The notes beneath the pieces are model-generated. The model had not been told where the DNA came from, made no database searches, and was given only the letters and a program-made list of their open reading frames with translations. Shown here one piece after another: positions 8,960 through 17,590 of a DNA stretch of 64,000 nucleotides; position 1 is the first letter of the stretch, and each line of letters opens with the position of its first letter. This DNA is from Chitinophaga rhizophila (lineage in GTDB: Bacteria; Bacteroidota; Bacteroidia; Chitinophagales; Chitinophagaceae), in assembly GCF_019492185.1 (NCBI RefSeq), contig NZ_JAICCF010000003.1, positions 868,001 through 932,000 on the forward strand, read 5' to 3'. Made by a program: the position numbers and the translations under genes.

Positions 8960-9529
8960 ATGAACCGCTATTGCTTGTTGATGCTTCTGATGCTGACAGT
9001 GACCGTATCAGGATTTACGAATAAAGGTGAAGAAGACAAATTGTATACAGTGAAATTACAGCCTGGAGATATCGATCCCAACAAGATATTCCTGCTGGTG
9101 GACAAGAGTGACTACAGAATGTACTTATACGAAGACGTTACATTAAGGAAGATATACAAAGTGACTTTCGGCAACCGCGACCAGTCTGACAAACGTCAGG
9201 AGGGAGATCGTTTGACTCCTGAAGGCACATTTCATATATTAAGTAAAAGAGTGGACAAACTCTGGAACCGCTTCATGTTACTGGACTATCCTAATGAGGA
9301 TTCCTGGAATAAATTCTATGACCTGCAGGATGCAGGTAAGTTACCCAAGAATGCCTCACCTGGCGGGGGCATCGGTATCCACGGTGTAGAGTGGAACTCC
9401 GGCATACGTGACAACTATGTTGAAGGACGTATTAACTGGACGCTCGGCTGCGTGAGTATGAAGAACAGTGACGTAAGTGAACTATATGACCTCATTAAAG
9501 TAGGTACACCCGTTGTCATCAGACGATAA
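8960..9529 (+). CDS. L,D-transpeptidase (YkuD domain), exported
   Basis: Cell-wall enzyme that makes 3-3 peptidoglycan crosslinks or attaches proteins to peptidoglycan. The signal peptide is short (MNRYCLLMLLMLTVTVSGF), so ATG 8960 is preferred to the GTG at 8954. The YkuD catalytic core fills most of the protein: a conserved His in GIHG (143, counting from the GTG) and the nucleophile in TLGCVSM, Cys166. The GD-.LTPEGTFHI segment is also typical. The mature protein is a single domain of about 170 residues with no LysM or peptidoglycan-binding repeat. It appears monocistronic. A second, larger L,D-transpeptidase is encoded at 42153. Confidence 0.9.
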   Translation: MNRYCLLMLLMLTVTVSGFTNKGEEDKLYTVKLQPGDIDPNKIFLLVDKSDYRMYLYEDVTLRKIYKVTFGNRDQSDKRQEGDRLTPEGTFHILSKRVDKLWNRFMLLDYPNEDSWNKFYDLQDAGKLPKNASPGGGIGIHGVEWNSGIRDNYVEGRINWTLGCVSMKNSDVSELYDLIKVGTPVVIRR

Positions 9530-9712
9530 TGCCTGTATTGCACATTGCAGTGTGCAGAGTTACCTTTATTATAAGAAACGCATTTGAAGATCTTACATGC
9601 TATTCATGATGAAGAGCAGTGCCGCTATGGCCGTTAGCCGGAAGCATTGTAGTGACGTCAGGCGATGTGTCTGGCCTCATGATTTATCATAAAGGCGGGT
9701 ATTGGTCTTGTG

Positions 9713-9745
9713 AAGCACACTTCATTCGGGTGGAGTGTGCTTTTT
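9713..9745. terminator. terminator between convergent genes
   Basis: AAGCACACT (9713-9721) pairs with AGTGTGCTT (9734-9742), followed by T residues. It lies between the plus-strand L,D-transpeptidase gene and the end of the minus-strand hydrolase gene. The 180 bp before it contain no gene that I can support. Confidence 0.65.
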
Positions 9746-9755
9746 GCATGATAGG

Positions 9756-10700
9756 CTACTCCAGGAATGTTTTTACCGCATTCTTCCACTTTTCTCCCTC
9801 ATTTCTGCAGAAAGACTGGTGTCCGGATTTTTCATAGATAACCAGCCGCTTATTAGCTGAGCCCATGTTTTGGTATATCTGTTTTGTTTCCTGCCGGGTC
9901 ACCCTCGGGTCGTGTTTTCCCCAGGATATCAGCGCAGGCATATGGATGCTTTTGGCATATTCAGCCGGATTATGGCTGAAGCCCCAAAAGCCATTCTCTA
10001 CACCACCCCAGAAAGTAAGTAGCTGTGATAGGGGAGAGCCAGGTAGATGGACAGCCCGCATCCTGCTTTTTACTGCATCAGTCAATGTTGCAAAAGAGCA
10101 TTCCAGCATGACCTTATCCGGTTGAAGATGGTAGGTTGGTATTGCCCTCATTATGGCAGCAGCGCCCATGCTAACACCCCAGAGTAGAATGTGCTTTTCT
10201 CCTTTCTGCTGCACAAAATTGTAGGCCAGCATAACGTCTTCTGCTTCCTTGTACCCTACAGTGCATACATTGCCCTGGCTGTTGCCATGTGCACGGAAGT
10301 CCATTAGTAGTGTGTTATAGCCCAGCTGCCGGAAATAGGTAGCCTCAGATATAGGGCCGTCTTTCGCGCCATTATAGCCATGGAAGAGTATCACTGTACC
10401 TTTTGCATTCGGGCGTGGCATCCACCAGCCTTCCAGTCGCAGACCGTTGGCTGTTTCCAGGTAGATAGTTTCGTATGGAGCCTGCGGTTGATTTCTGAGC
10501 GTTGATTTGGACAGGCGTACGCCAAACAGTACCATCTTCATCTTTTCACCTGCACGCATTTGTTCCGGGCGCTGATGTTTATTCTTGAAAGCGCCCGCAT
10601 TATAGAAATGAGTGAATTTCCAGGCATGGAAGGCAGCTACAACATTCAGCAGAAGGAAGAGTACTAAAAGGATGCGAAGGATACGTTTGACAAACTTCAT
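9756..10700 (-). CDS. alpha/beta hydrolase, membrane-anchored
   Basis: Predicted serine hydrolase of 314 residues with an N-terminal membrane segment (about residues 7-25, ILRILLVLFLLLNVVAAF). The alpha/beta fold shows the oxyanion strand TVILFHGYNG, an acidic DFRAHGNSQG turn, the nucleophile elbow GVSMG, an ISWGKHDPRV strand carrying the likely catalytic Asp, and a C-terminal GHQSF with the likely His. It resembles the BEM46/YfhR group of hydrolases with an N-terminal anchor; the substrate is unknown. It is alone on its strand here, between two terminators. Confidence 0.85.
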   Translation of the reverse strand: MKFVKRILRILLVLFLLLNVVAAFHAWKFTHFYNAGAFKNKHQRPEQMRAGEKMKMVLFGVRLSKSTLRNQPQAPYETIYLETANGLRLEGWWMPRPNAKGTVILFHGYNGAKDGPISEATYFRQLGYNTLLMDFRAHGNSQGNVCTVGYKEAEDVMLAYNFVQQKGEKHILLWGVSMGAAAIMRAIPTYHLQPDKVMLECSFATLTDAVKSRMRAVHLPGSPLSQLLTFWGGVENGFWGFSHNPAEYAKSIHMPALISWGKHDPRVTRQETKQIYQNMGSANKRLVIYEKSGHQSFCRNEGEKWKNAVKTFLE

Positions 10701-10840
10701 GCGGTAAAATTATAAAAAGAGTGTATTCGTTTGCTTGTAGGGTGGGGTTTTTATCGTGCTGAGTGGTTGGTAGGAAGTAGGTGACTGGTAGTATAGGTCA
10801 GGCCGGGTGGTATACCAGGGTATATGGTACGGGAGGAAAA

Positions 10841-10870
10841 TAAAAAAGGGCTGCACATGTCAGCCCTTTT
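10841..10870 (-). terminator. intrinsic terminator after acs
   Basis: AAAAGGGCTG (10844-10853) pairs with CAGCCCTTTT (10861-10870). Read on the minus strand, the stem is followed by TTTTTTATTTT, a good U tract, about 20 bp beyond the acs stop. Confidence 0.8.
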
Positions 10871-10891
10871 ATAATACGGATGTTAATACTG

Positions 10892-12805
10892 TTAAAGTCT
10901 GCCGCGTTTGATGTCTTCTACTACAGCAGGATCGAGCAGGGTAGAAGTATCGCCCAGGTTATCCAGCTCGCCTTCCGCGATTTTGCGGAGGATACGGCGC
11001 ATAATTTTACCGGAGCGGGTTTTAGGCAGTCCGCTTACGAACTGTATTTTGTCTGGCTTAGCTATCGGTCCGATGATACGGGACACAGTCTGAAGGATGT
11101 CTCTTTTAACAAGTTCAGCTTCGTGAGACTGCTTTTCGGTGATAACGTAGGCATAGATACCCTGCCCTTTGATATCATGCGGATATCCTACAACAGCGCT
11201 TTCTACTACGCCGGCGTGCATGTTAATGGCGTTTTCCACTTCAGCAGTACCAATACGGTGGCCGCTTACATTGAGTACATCATCTACACGACCGGTGATG
11301 CGGTAGTAGCCATCTTCATCTCTGAGGCAGCCATCGCCGGTAAAGTAAAGGTTGTCGTAGGTAGCAAAGTAGGTAGTACGGCAGCGTTCATGATCGCCAT
11401 AGGTGGTACGCAGCATACCAGGCCATGGGAATTTGATACAGAGGTTGCCATTGACGTTATTGCCTGTTATTTCCTTGCCGGTTTCGTCTACCAGTATCGG
11501 TTGGATACCCGGCAGGGGCAGTGTGGCGTATCCTGGCTTTTCTTTGGTGATACCGGCAATAGGCGTGATCATGATGCCACCGGTTTCAGTTTGCCACCAG
11601 GTGTCTACAATCGGACAACGTCCTTTACCGATATGGTCTTTAAACCAGTGCCATGCTTCTTCGTTGATCGGTTCACCAACGCTGCCTAGTTTTTTAAGAG
11701 AGCTGAGATCTTTATGATTTACAGGCCCTAATCCATATCCCATCAGGCTGCGGATAGCGGTAGGAGCTGTATATAAAGTGTTTACACGGAACTTATCTAC
11801 AATAGACCATAGGCGGCCAGCGTCAGGGTAGGTAGGTACCCCTTCAAACATCAGGGTAGTTGCGCCTGCACTGAGTGGCCCGTATATGATGTAGCTATGA
11901 CCAGTGATCCAGCCTATGTCGGCAGTACAGAAGTAGACTTCTCCCGGCTGATACTGGAAGGTGTTTACGAAGGTATAGTTTGCATATACCATGTAACCGC
12001 CACAGGTATGTACCACTCCTTTGGGTTTTCCGGTAGAGCCGGATGTGTAGAGGATGAAGAGCATATCTTCTGCATCCATTTCTTCGGCTGGGCAGGGGGG
12101 ATTTCCCATGGTTTCCACCTGTTTGATCTCGTCTTCCCACCAAAGATCACGGCCTTTTATCATGCTGACAGGCGTGCGGGTGCGGGTACATACGATGACT
12201 TTCTTAACTGACGGGCAGCCGATCAGGGCATCATCAATAACAGATTTGAGCGGAATATCCTTATTACCACGGAATGCGCCGTCGCAGGTAATTACCAGGC
12301 TGGCTTGTGCATCCTGGATCCTGTCGGCAATAGATTGGGCACTGAAGCCTCCGAATACTACAGAGTGAATGGCACCGATACGGGCACAGGCAAGTACTGC
12401 AATAGCCAGTTCGGGGATCATTCCCATGTAGATACATACGCGGTCGCCTTTCTTTACGCCGTTGTTCTTCAACACATTAGCGAATTGGCATACTTTGTTA
12501 TATAGGTCGCGGTAGGTAATAACGCGGTGGCGTTCTTCAGGATCGTTAGGTTCCCAGATAATAGCAGGAGTATTACCGAGGGTTCCCAGGTGACGGTCAA
12601 GGCAGTTTTCAGTAATATTCAGCTTGCCGCCGGTGAACCATTTGACATCCGGATCTTTGAAATTCCATTCCAGTACCTTATCCCATTTGCGCCTCCAGTA
12701 GAAGTGATCTGCTACATTGGCCCAGAATCCTTCCGGGTCTATGACACTCTGCTGGTAGTTCTGTTGATACTCTTCTAAGCTCTTGATCTGATACGGATAA
12801 GCCAT
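10892..12805 (-). CDS. acs: acetyl-CoA synthetase (AMP-forming)
   Basis: Activates acetate to acetyl-CoA through acetyl-AMP in the cytoplasm. The 637 residues match the usual 640-660 length. The ANL-superfamily P-loop YTSGSTGKPKG begins at residue 253, the aromatic DTWWQTETGG motif follows in the second half, and the C-terminal LPKTRSGKIMRR holds Lys600, the catalytic lysine whose acetylation commonly switches Acs off. The ACAS N-terminal segment (SLEEYQQNYQQSVIDPEGFW) is present, separating it from propionyl- or medium-chain ligases. No deacetylase or acetyltransferase gene is adjacent. The gene stands alone with its own terminator. Confidence 0.97.
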   Translation of the reverse strand: MAYPYQIKSLEEYQQNYQQSVIDPEGFWANVADHFYWRRKWDKVLEWNFKDPDVKWFTGGKLNITENCLDRHLGTLGNTPAIIWEPNDPEERHRVITYRDLYNKVCQFANVLKNNGVKKGDRVCIYMGMIPELAIAVLACARIGAIHSVVFGGFSAQSIADRIQDAQASLVITCDGAFRGNKDIPLKSVIDDALIGCPSVKKVIVCTRTRTPVSMIKGRDLWWEDEIKQVETMGNPPCPAEEMDAEDMLFILYTSGSTGKPKGVVHTCGGYMVYANYTFVNTFQYQPGEVYFCTADIGWITGHSYIIYGPLSAGATTLMFEGVPTYPDAGRLWSIVDKFRVNTLYTAPTAIRSLMGYGLGPVNHKDLSSLKKLGSVGEPINEEAWHWFKDHIGKGRCPIVDTWWQTETGGIMITPIAGITKEKPGYATLPLPGIQPILVDETGKEITGNNVNGNLCIKFPWPGMLRTTYGDHERCRTTYFATYDNLYFTGDGCLRDEDGYYRITGRVDDVLNVSGHRIGTAEVENAINMHAGVVESAVVGYPHDIKGQGIYAYVITEKQSHEAELVKRDILQTVSRIIGPIAKPDKIQFVSGLPKTRSGKIMRRILRKIAEGELDNLGDTSTLLDPAVVEDIKRGRL

Positions 12806-13011
12806 AGCTGCAATCAGTTTTGTTGGTCAATGTAAATAACGTGTTAGCAATCTGCAGCTTAAATTTAGTAAAAATGGGCAATAGTCAATAACAAACCTGT
12901 ATATGTCCTGGATAGTGGCAGATGGGGCCGGGAATAATGGTTTCAGTTGGTCTGATCGGGGATTCCGGGTTAGCATCTAAAGGGCATAGGTTATGAGTTT
13001 AATAGAATGAC

Positions 13012-13311
13012 TTAATCTTTAGCTGGCTTTCTCCTGTATTTCTCACAGTAATCCCAGAAACCCTGGAAAACTTCATCGAGAACTGCAATGATCTTTTCTT
13101 TTTCTGCATTGCTCAGATTTGGTGTAATCCGTTCTTTATCGAGACTTCCCGGTTTTACGGCGCTACGCATTTTACGATAAAATGTAGGGATACTCCATGA
13201 ACATTCCTCACACACACGCTCACGGAAGTAAATAGGAAGATTGATCATTCTGGAATGCACATCCTGTAACAAATTGATAGGTTGTGATGTGGAAGGCATT
13301 GTTTTTTTCAT
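13012..13311 (-). CDS. small protein of unknown function with an HTH-like segment
   Basis: A 99-residue soluble, charged protein beginning MKKTMPSTSQP. The middle stretch VCEECSWSIPTFYRKMR reads like a short helix-turn-helix in which a few residues after a turn are followed by a basic recognition helix, and a C-terminal helix (about 60-95) is amphipathic and ends with KYRRKPAKD. I do not recognise a family. It is divergent from the double-HTH regulator at 13707, separated by 395 bp of AT-rich DNA. A DNA-binding role is only a guess. Confidence 0.55.
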   Translation of the reverse strand: MKKTMPSTSQPINLLQDVHSRMINLPIYFRERVCEECSWSIPTFYRKMRSAVKPGSLDKERITPNLSNAEKEKIIAVLDEVFQGFWDYCEKYRRKPAKD

Positions 13312-13706
13312 GCTGAAAGTTTTTGGATTAATGTGATAATGATTAATTGAGAGTTTCTTACCACTGTAATAATATTGATTGCGATGTAAGCAAATCTATT
13401 TATAAATATTTTATTGTAACAATTTTTGCACAACTAATTTTTACCTCCATTAGCATGCTTCTAAATGATTGTTAAATAACTATTTATATCAAATATTTTG
13501 AAGGCATATTGTGACGATGTTGTCATTCTTCATTGAAACACAATGTATACTGAATTGTAATACATCAAAATAGCTTTACTGATATTATCATGCTGATAAC
13601 TATATTGTCTATATGAATTTCCAATTATGTCAATGAAAAGGAAATTATTATTATATTGTATGAATTGCACACCAGCGCAAACCACTGTTAGTAAAATATA
13701 GCATAC
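13312..13706. other. AT-rich divergent intergenic region
   Basis: About 395 bp without an ORF lie between the minus-strand 99-residue gene and the plus-strand double-HTH gene. It is strongly AT-rich and should hold both promoters. No unambiguous operator or RNA is seen. Confidence 0.5.
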
Positions 13707-14330
13707 ATGTCCAGGTTAATCCACATGGGCCAGCGCCTTAAACAAGTATTAAAGCAGAAGAAAATTAAGATAGTTGACTTCGCAGACATGGCGGGTTTCA
13801 CCAACCAGATTGCACATTATCATTTACGGAAAAGTGATATGAAGCGAAGTACACTTGAAAAATTCTGTGAGATTATCGGTATCACTGCCGAAGAGTTTTA
13901 CGAATGGAATAGTGTTCCCTCTGCCAACGGAGAAAAGGGAAAGGAAAGTACTGTGTTACATCACGGTGATAGATTGATGGAGTTGATAGGTGAACGGGGC
14001 CTGAATAAAACCAGATTGGCCAAACGTCTCGGTATGAGCCGCCGCACTATGTACAATCTCTTTGAAAAAGAAGTCTTTAGCGCAGATGAATTGGACAGAG
14101 TAGTCAGGTCTCTCGAAATGACAAGCACCAGCTTTCTCCACCCTGGCGCACTTGAAGATGCCCGCCAGGCAGAAAATGATGAAATGCTTGCACTCAGAGA
14201 AAAGTATTACAAGTTGCTGGAAGAGCATAACGTGTTACTGAAAAGCTATTCCTCTCTTAAAGAAGGACTCGAAACAGCAAAAAAAGATATTCTACAGCTA
14301 CGCAAACAAGCCCGTTCAAAAAAAGGCTGA
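13707..14330 (+). CDS. DNA-binding protein with two XRE-type HTH domains and a coiled coil
   Basis: Predicted regulator of 207 residues. The first HTH spans about residues 6-65 (GQRLKQVLKQKKIKIVDFADMAG), the second about 88-148 (DRLMELIGERGLNKTRLAKRLGMSRRTMYNLF). The second is the better match to the lambda-Cro/XRE fold; the first has an unusual turn (AGFTNQIAHYHLRK). From about 155 to 205 a heptad-like, charged helix (ALREKYYKLLEEHNVLLKSY) predicts a coiled coil for oligomerisation. Proteins of this shape occur in Chitinophagaceae, but the target is unknown. The next gene, 165 bp away on the same strand, encodes a transposase-like protein. Confidence 0.8.
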   Translation: MSRLIHMGQRLKQVLKQKKIKIVDFADMAGFTNQIAHYHLRKSDMKRSTLEKFCEIIGITAEEFYEWNSVPSANGEKGKESTVLHHGDRLMELIGERGLNKTRLAKRLGMSRRTMYNLFEKEVFSADELDRVVRSLEMTSTSFLHPGALEDARQAENDEMLALREKYYKLLEEHNVLLKSYSSLKEGLETAKKDILQLRKQARSKKG

Positions 14331-14495
14331 TACTAAGAGAACGAACTGACTGAAAAGACACCATAACAATATTCCACAAAATCCTAGCCCATTGTATCCA
14401 ACAGCAATCCTCCAGGTTTTTTAATGAATAACAAAATTGTTATAGTTTTACGTACAATACTATTATGATAATGCTGTTATCATAAATCTCGTTCA

Positions 14496-14942
14496 ATGAA
14501 CTATCTGCCAAATGCGTTTGATCCTCCCGTATGGTATCTTGTAATGCCCATCTGTGGTGCAGAAGAAGAAGTGTTTACCCGTAAACGGTTGGCCGACATT
14601 GTTGCCGCAAAACTGAATAATGATCAGCGCCACGCACTGATCACTGTAGAAGATTATACCTTTCTGCCAATGTCCATCCATCTGATGGTGCGTGAAAATG
14701 CACTAACCCTTGATCTGTGGTGGCAGCCATTTATGGATGCTATTCTCAGAGATATTGCCAGGCTGCAAACAGGCAATACCTTGTCATGGTGCAACTACAC
14801 CTCCGAGCGTATCATTGATGCTGCGGCATTCGAACACAGGGCATACGAGCTGCTTTTCCTGCCCGTATGGAAAGGTCTTGCCACAGATCCGCAAGGATAT
14901 GCATACAATAGTGTTAATAACAAGGCTGGAATAGACTTATAA
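14496..14942 (+). CDS. degenerate Y1/REP-associated transposase-like protein
   Basis: A 148-residue protein with the outline of the IS200/REP-associated (Y1, RAYT) transposase fold. The N-terminal strand VWYLVMPICGAEEEVFTRKR parallels the usual start of these proteins. The position of the HUH metal motif reads FLPMSIHLMV (about residues 53-62), where family members have MPNHIHLLV, so the first His is replaced by Ser. The C-terminal stretch FLPVWKGLATDPQGYAYNS corresponds to the NPVKAGLV-.PEDYPWSS ending. The usual catalytic tyrosine region is not recognisable. The frame is intact, so it looks like a retained, inactivated derivative instead of a decaying copy. It overlaps the next gene tail to tail by 6 bp. 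Confidence 0.55.
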   Translation: MNYLPNAFDPPVWYLVMPICGAEEEVFTRKRLADIVAAKLNNDQRHALITVEDYTFLPMSIHLMVRENALTLDLWWQPFMDAILRDIARLQTGNTLSWCNYTSERIIDAAAFEHRAYELLFLPVWKGLATDPQGYAYNSVNNKAGIDL

Positions 14943-15458
14943 TAACAGTCCGGCTACATCCTGCCAGGTATCCACTCTCTTGAAATCTGTCACATTCACA
15001 TTATGCGGCGCTGTAAACATTAACCCCTGACCTTTAAAAGGTTGCAAGTTCTTCACATGATCATCGATCATATAGTCTGCCTGGATGATCGTCTTTGAAC
15101 CACAGAAAACTATATTCTGCCAGGATATAAATGGAAAGTGCTCTGCCAGCCAGTCTACCTTTTCCGGCAGAGATGGTGTAAACTCCATGGCTGCTGATAC
15201 AATAAACACCTCATATTTGTCCTGCAACGCCCGGATTACCTCCTGACTGTCCTTTATCACAGGCTTTGTCCTGAAAAAGCCGGGTTCAAACAAAAACTTC
15301 CTGATCACTTCCTTCTCATGTGGGAATCCTGTCGTTTCAGGAATGCCGTATAGCGTCGCCTTGTCAACTTGTACCCCATAGCGGTTAGCATACCAGTCAA
15401 TCATTTGCTGGGTTGTGTCTGCCATTACGCCGTCCATGTCAATCGCAATTCTTGCCAT
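14937..15458 (-). CDS. 5'(3')-deoxyribonucleotidase family protein (HAD fold)
   Basis: Predicted phosphatase of 173 residues that would remove phosphate from deoxyribonucleoside monophosphates. HAD motif I is DMDGVMAD at residues 7-14, with the nucleophile and acid Asp pair. Motif II is at FIVSAAMEF, and motif IV is DYMIDDHVKNL with the metal-binding acids. This matches the NT5C family of short, cap-less deoxyribonucleotidases. It is divergent from the DeoR regulator at 15553 with only 94 bp between starts, a layout consistent with shared control. Its stop overlaps the end of the transposase-like gene. Confidence 0.85.
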   Translation of the reverse strand: MARIAIDMDGVMADTTQQMIDWYANRYGVQVDKATLYGIPETTGFPHEKEVIRKFLFEPGFFRTKPVIKDSQEVIRALQDKYEVFIVSAAMEFTPSLPEKVDWLAEHFPFISWQNIVFCGSKTIIQADYMIDDHVKNLQPFKGQGLMFTAPHNVNVTDFKRVDTWQDVAGLLL

Positions 15459-15552
15459 ATTCTGCTGTTTTTTGCAAATTTATGCATTTTGCACAAAAGT
15501 GTTAGCTGTATTCTGCAAGCTGTTTCTTAATTTTGCAGGAAATTGCAACAAC
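15459..15552. promoter_or_regulatory. divergent promoter region, nucleotidase/DeoR
   Basis: On the plus strand TAATTTTG at 15528-15535 fits the Bacteroidota -7 element TAnnTTTG for the DeoR gene. On the minus strand TAAATTTG (complement of 15477-15484) fits one for the nucleotidase. Several TGCA-centred repeats (TTTTGCAAA, ATGCAT, TTTTGCAC, TTTTGCAG) occur in the 94 bp and could bind the DeoR protein. The -33 boxes are weak. Confidence 0.4.
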
Positions 15553-16299
15553 ATGCTTAAAGAAGAGCGCTTCGATTATATTCTCAGGAAGTTGCAGGCT
15601 GACCACAAAGTACTGCACACGGAACTGAGTAATGATCTGCAGGTGTCGGAAGATACCGTCAGGCGCGACCTGGAAGTGCTGGCTCAGAATGGTCTGCTGA
15701 TCAAAGTAAGGGGCGGCGCTATTCCTCACTCTCCACAACCGTATACTTTTAACGAACGTATTGGCATCCACGAGGATGACAAAAGAGCAATTGCCACCAA
15801 GGCGCTATCCTTCCTGCATAATGGCCAGACTATTATCATGGACGGTGGTACCTCCACCTATGCCCTCGTTAAACTGTTTCCGCCTTCTTTACAGCTCACC
15901 GTAGTAACACCCAGCATCCCTATCGCCATGCAGCTGATGGAGCATCCGGGAGTAGAAGTCATCCTTACAGGTGGCCGCATATTTAAAAGTTCCCAGGTTA
16001 CCGCCGGTATTGACACAATCCGGATGATAGAAAAGATGCGTGCAGATATCTGCTTCATGGGGGTATGCAGCCTGCATACTGAGGTAGGTGTAACAGGCCC
16101 CGATATGGACGAAGCTGCCGTGAAAAATGTCATGGTACAAGCTGCCAACAGGGTCATCGCTCTTGTAACCGGCGATAAAATGGGTACAGCAGAACCTTAT
16201 AAGGTTTGTAACATCACAGCAATGGACACAATTATAACAGATGATGCCGGATTATCGCTGGCTTTACCTTACCAACAGCTCGGAATAAATGTTATCTGA
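15553..16299 (+). CDS. DeoR/GlpR family transcriptional regulator
   Basis: Repressor-type protein of 248 residues. The winged HTH is at residues 3-58 (LKEERFDYILRKLQ, then DLQVSEDTVRRDLEVL), followed by the DeoRC sugar-phosphate sensor domain with the expected MDGGTSTYALV and LTGGRIFKSSQ segments and TGDKMG near the end. ATG 15553 is chosen because an upstream in-frame ATG (15415) would add 46 unrelated residues and lie inside the divergent gene. An MFS transporter gene follows 43 bp downstream, suggesting the regulator controls uptake of a sugar or nucleoside that feeds into it. Confidence 0.9.
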   Translation: MLKEERFDYILRKLQADHKVLHTELSNDLQVSEDTVRRDLEVLAQNGLLIKVRGGAIPHSPQPYTFNERIGIHEDDKRAIATKALSFLHNGQTIIMDGGTSTYALVKLFPPSLQLTVVTPSIPIAMQLMEHPGVEVILTGGRIFKSSQVTAGIDTIRMIEKMRADICFMGVCSLHTEVGVTGPDMDEAAVKNVMVQAANRVIALVTGDKMGTAEPYKVCNITAMDTIITDDAGLSLALPYQQLGINVI

Positions 16300-16342
16300 A
16301 AAGAACAGTGATTTTTTTCTTATTTCAAAGTAATCTACTTAC

Positions 16343-17500
16343 ATGCTACAGGAGTTAACACTTAGTTATCCGCCTAAAAGACTCACGCGCATTGCGGTGA
16401 GCACCTTATTTTTCCTTACAGGACTGTCTTTTTCCAGCTGGGCATCAAGAATACCAGCTATTCAACACACGCTTAATCTTTCCGAAGGAGAGCTGGGTGG
16501 TATGCTGCTGGCATTACCCATCGGCTCCATCTTATCTATGCCGCTGGCAGGAATACTGGTCAGCAGGTATGGTAGCCGCAACGTACTCATGCTCGCCGGC
16601 TCTTTGTATGTAGTTATTCTGCCTACTCTCGGATTAACCACCACAGCCTGGCAACTCTTTACCTGCCTGATATTATTCGGTTTCTGTGGTAATCTGGCCA
16701 ATATAGCAGTAAATACGCAGGCGGTACTTGTTGAAGCAACCTATGGCCGCTCTATTATGGCCTCTTTCCATGGACTATGGAGCCTGGGTGGTTTTACCGG
16801 GGCATCTATCGGGTCAGGTATGTCTGCACTGGGTATTGTACCTTACCAGCATTTCCTGTTTATCATGGTGCTGGGGCTAATCCTGATCGGTGTCTCAATA
16901 CGTTATGTAGCCACACATACTCCTCCTGAAACAGGGGAGAAGCCGCCACTATTTGCCATGCCTGACAAGGTATTAATGATACTGGGTATTATTGCCTTTT
17001 GTTCAATGATCTGCGAAGGAACTATGTTTGACTGGAGTGGTGTATACTTTAAGAAAGTAATTGAAGCGCCTGAACAGACTGCCGGACTTGGGTATACTGC
17101 CTTTATGAGCACAATGGCTGCAATGCGCTTTATTGCCGACTGGCTAACCACCCGCTTCGGTTTTAAAAGAATGCTGCAGATAAGTGGTGCGCTTACTGCT
17201 GGTGGTCTACTTATCGCTGTGTTATTACCTTATTTCCTGACTGCCATGTTTGGCTTTCTGCTGGTAGGCGCAGGTGTATCTGCTGTTGTTCCGCTGGTAT
17301 ACAGTGCTGCCGGCCGTAGCAAAACATTATCTCCTGGTATGGCGCTGGCTGCCGTATCCACTATTGGTTACCTGGGTTTTCTGGCCGGCCCGCCGCTGAT
17401 AGGTTTTGTAGCTCAGGCTACCAGCCTTCGTATATCGTTCTCTATTATCGCACTGATGGGCGTGTGTATTGCCATCATGAGTACCAGGGCGAAAGAATAG
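16343..17500 (+). CDS. MFS transporter
   Basis: Inner-membrane permease of 385 residues with about 12 hydrophobic helices. The first helix carries LTGLSFSSWASRIPAIQ and the segment after helix 2 has GILVSRYGSRNVL, the major-facilitator signature loop. The half-and-half arrangement with a central polar loop near residues 190-205 is normal. SSWASRIPAIQ resembles the YbjJ/FucP-like group, so a sugar or other small polar solute is plausible. It is probably cotranscribed with the DeoR gene upstream and closed by a strong terminator. The substrate is not shown by sequence. Confidence 0.85.
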   Translation: MLQELTLSYPPKRLTRIAVSTLFFLTGLSFSSWASRIPAIQHTLNLSEGELGGMLLALPIGSILSMPLAGILVSRYGSRNVLMLAGSLYVVILPTLGLTTTAWQLFTCLILFGFCGNLANIAVNTQAVLVEATYGRSIMASFHGLWSLGGFTGASIGSGMSALGIVPYQHFLFIMVLGLILIGVSIRYVATHTPPETGEKPPLFAMPDKVLMILGIIAFCSMICEGTMFDWSGVYFKKVIEAPEQTAGLGYTAFMSTMAAMRFIADWLTTRFGFKRMLQISGALTAGGLLIAVLLPYFLTAMFGFLLVGAGVSAVVPLVYSAAGRSKTLSPGMALAAVSTIGYLGFLAGPPLIGFVAQATSLRISFSIIALMGVCIAIMSTRAKE

Positions 17501-17533
17501 TATCATCACAATTGCACAGTGTTTTAGAAAATA

Positions 17534-17563
17534 GAGGGGCTGATCGTTTACGATCAGCCCCTC
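17534..17563. terminator. strong hairpin between convergent genes
   Basis: GAGGGGCTGATCG (17534-17546), a TTTA loop, then the exact complement at 17551-17563. It separates the plus-strand MFS gene from the minus-strand lipoprotein gene. No long U tract follows on the plus strand. Confidence 0.7.
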
Positions 17564-17590
17564 GCCATTTATAGTTAAATAAAGAGATGA

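Noticed and set aside
9537..9556. Short hairpin TGCACA/TGTGCA after the small L,D-transpeptidase gene
   Set aside because: Only six base pairs and no T tract; the better terminator is at 9713-9745.
12527..12778. Plus-strand frames antisense to acs
   Set aside because: Shadow frames of the acetyl-CoA synthetase gene.
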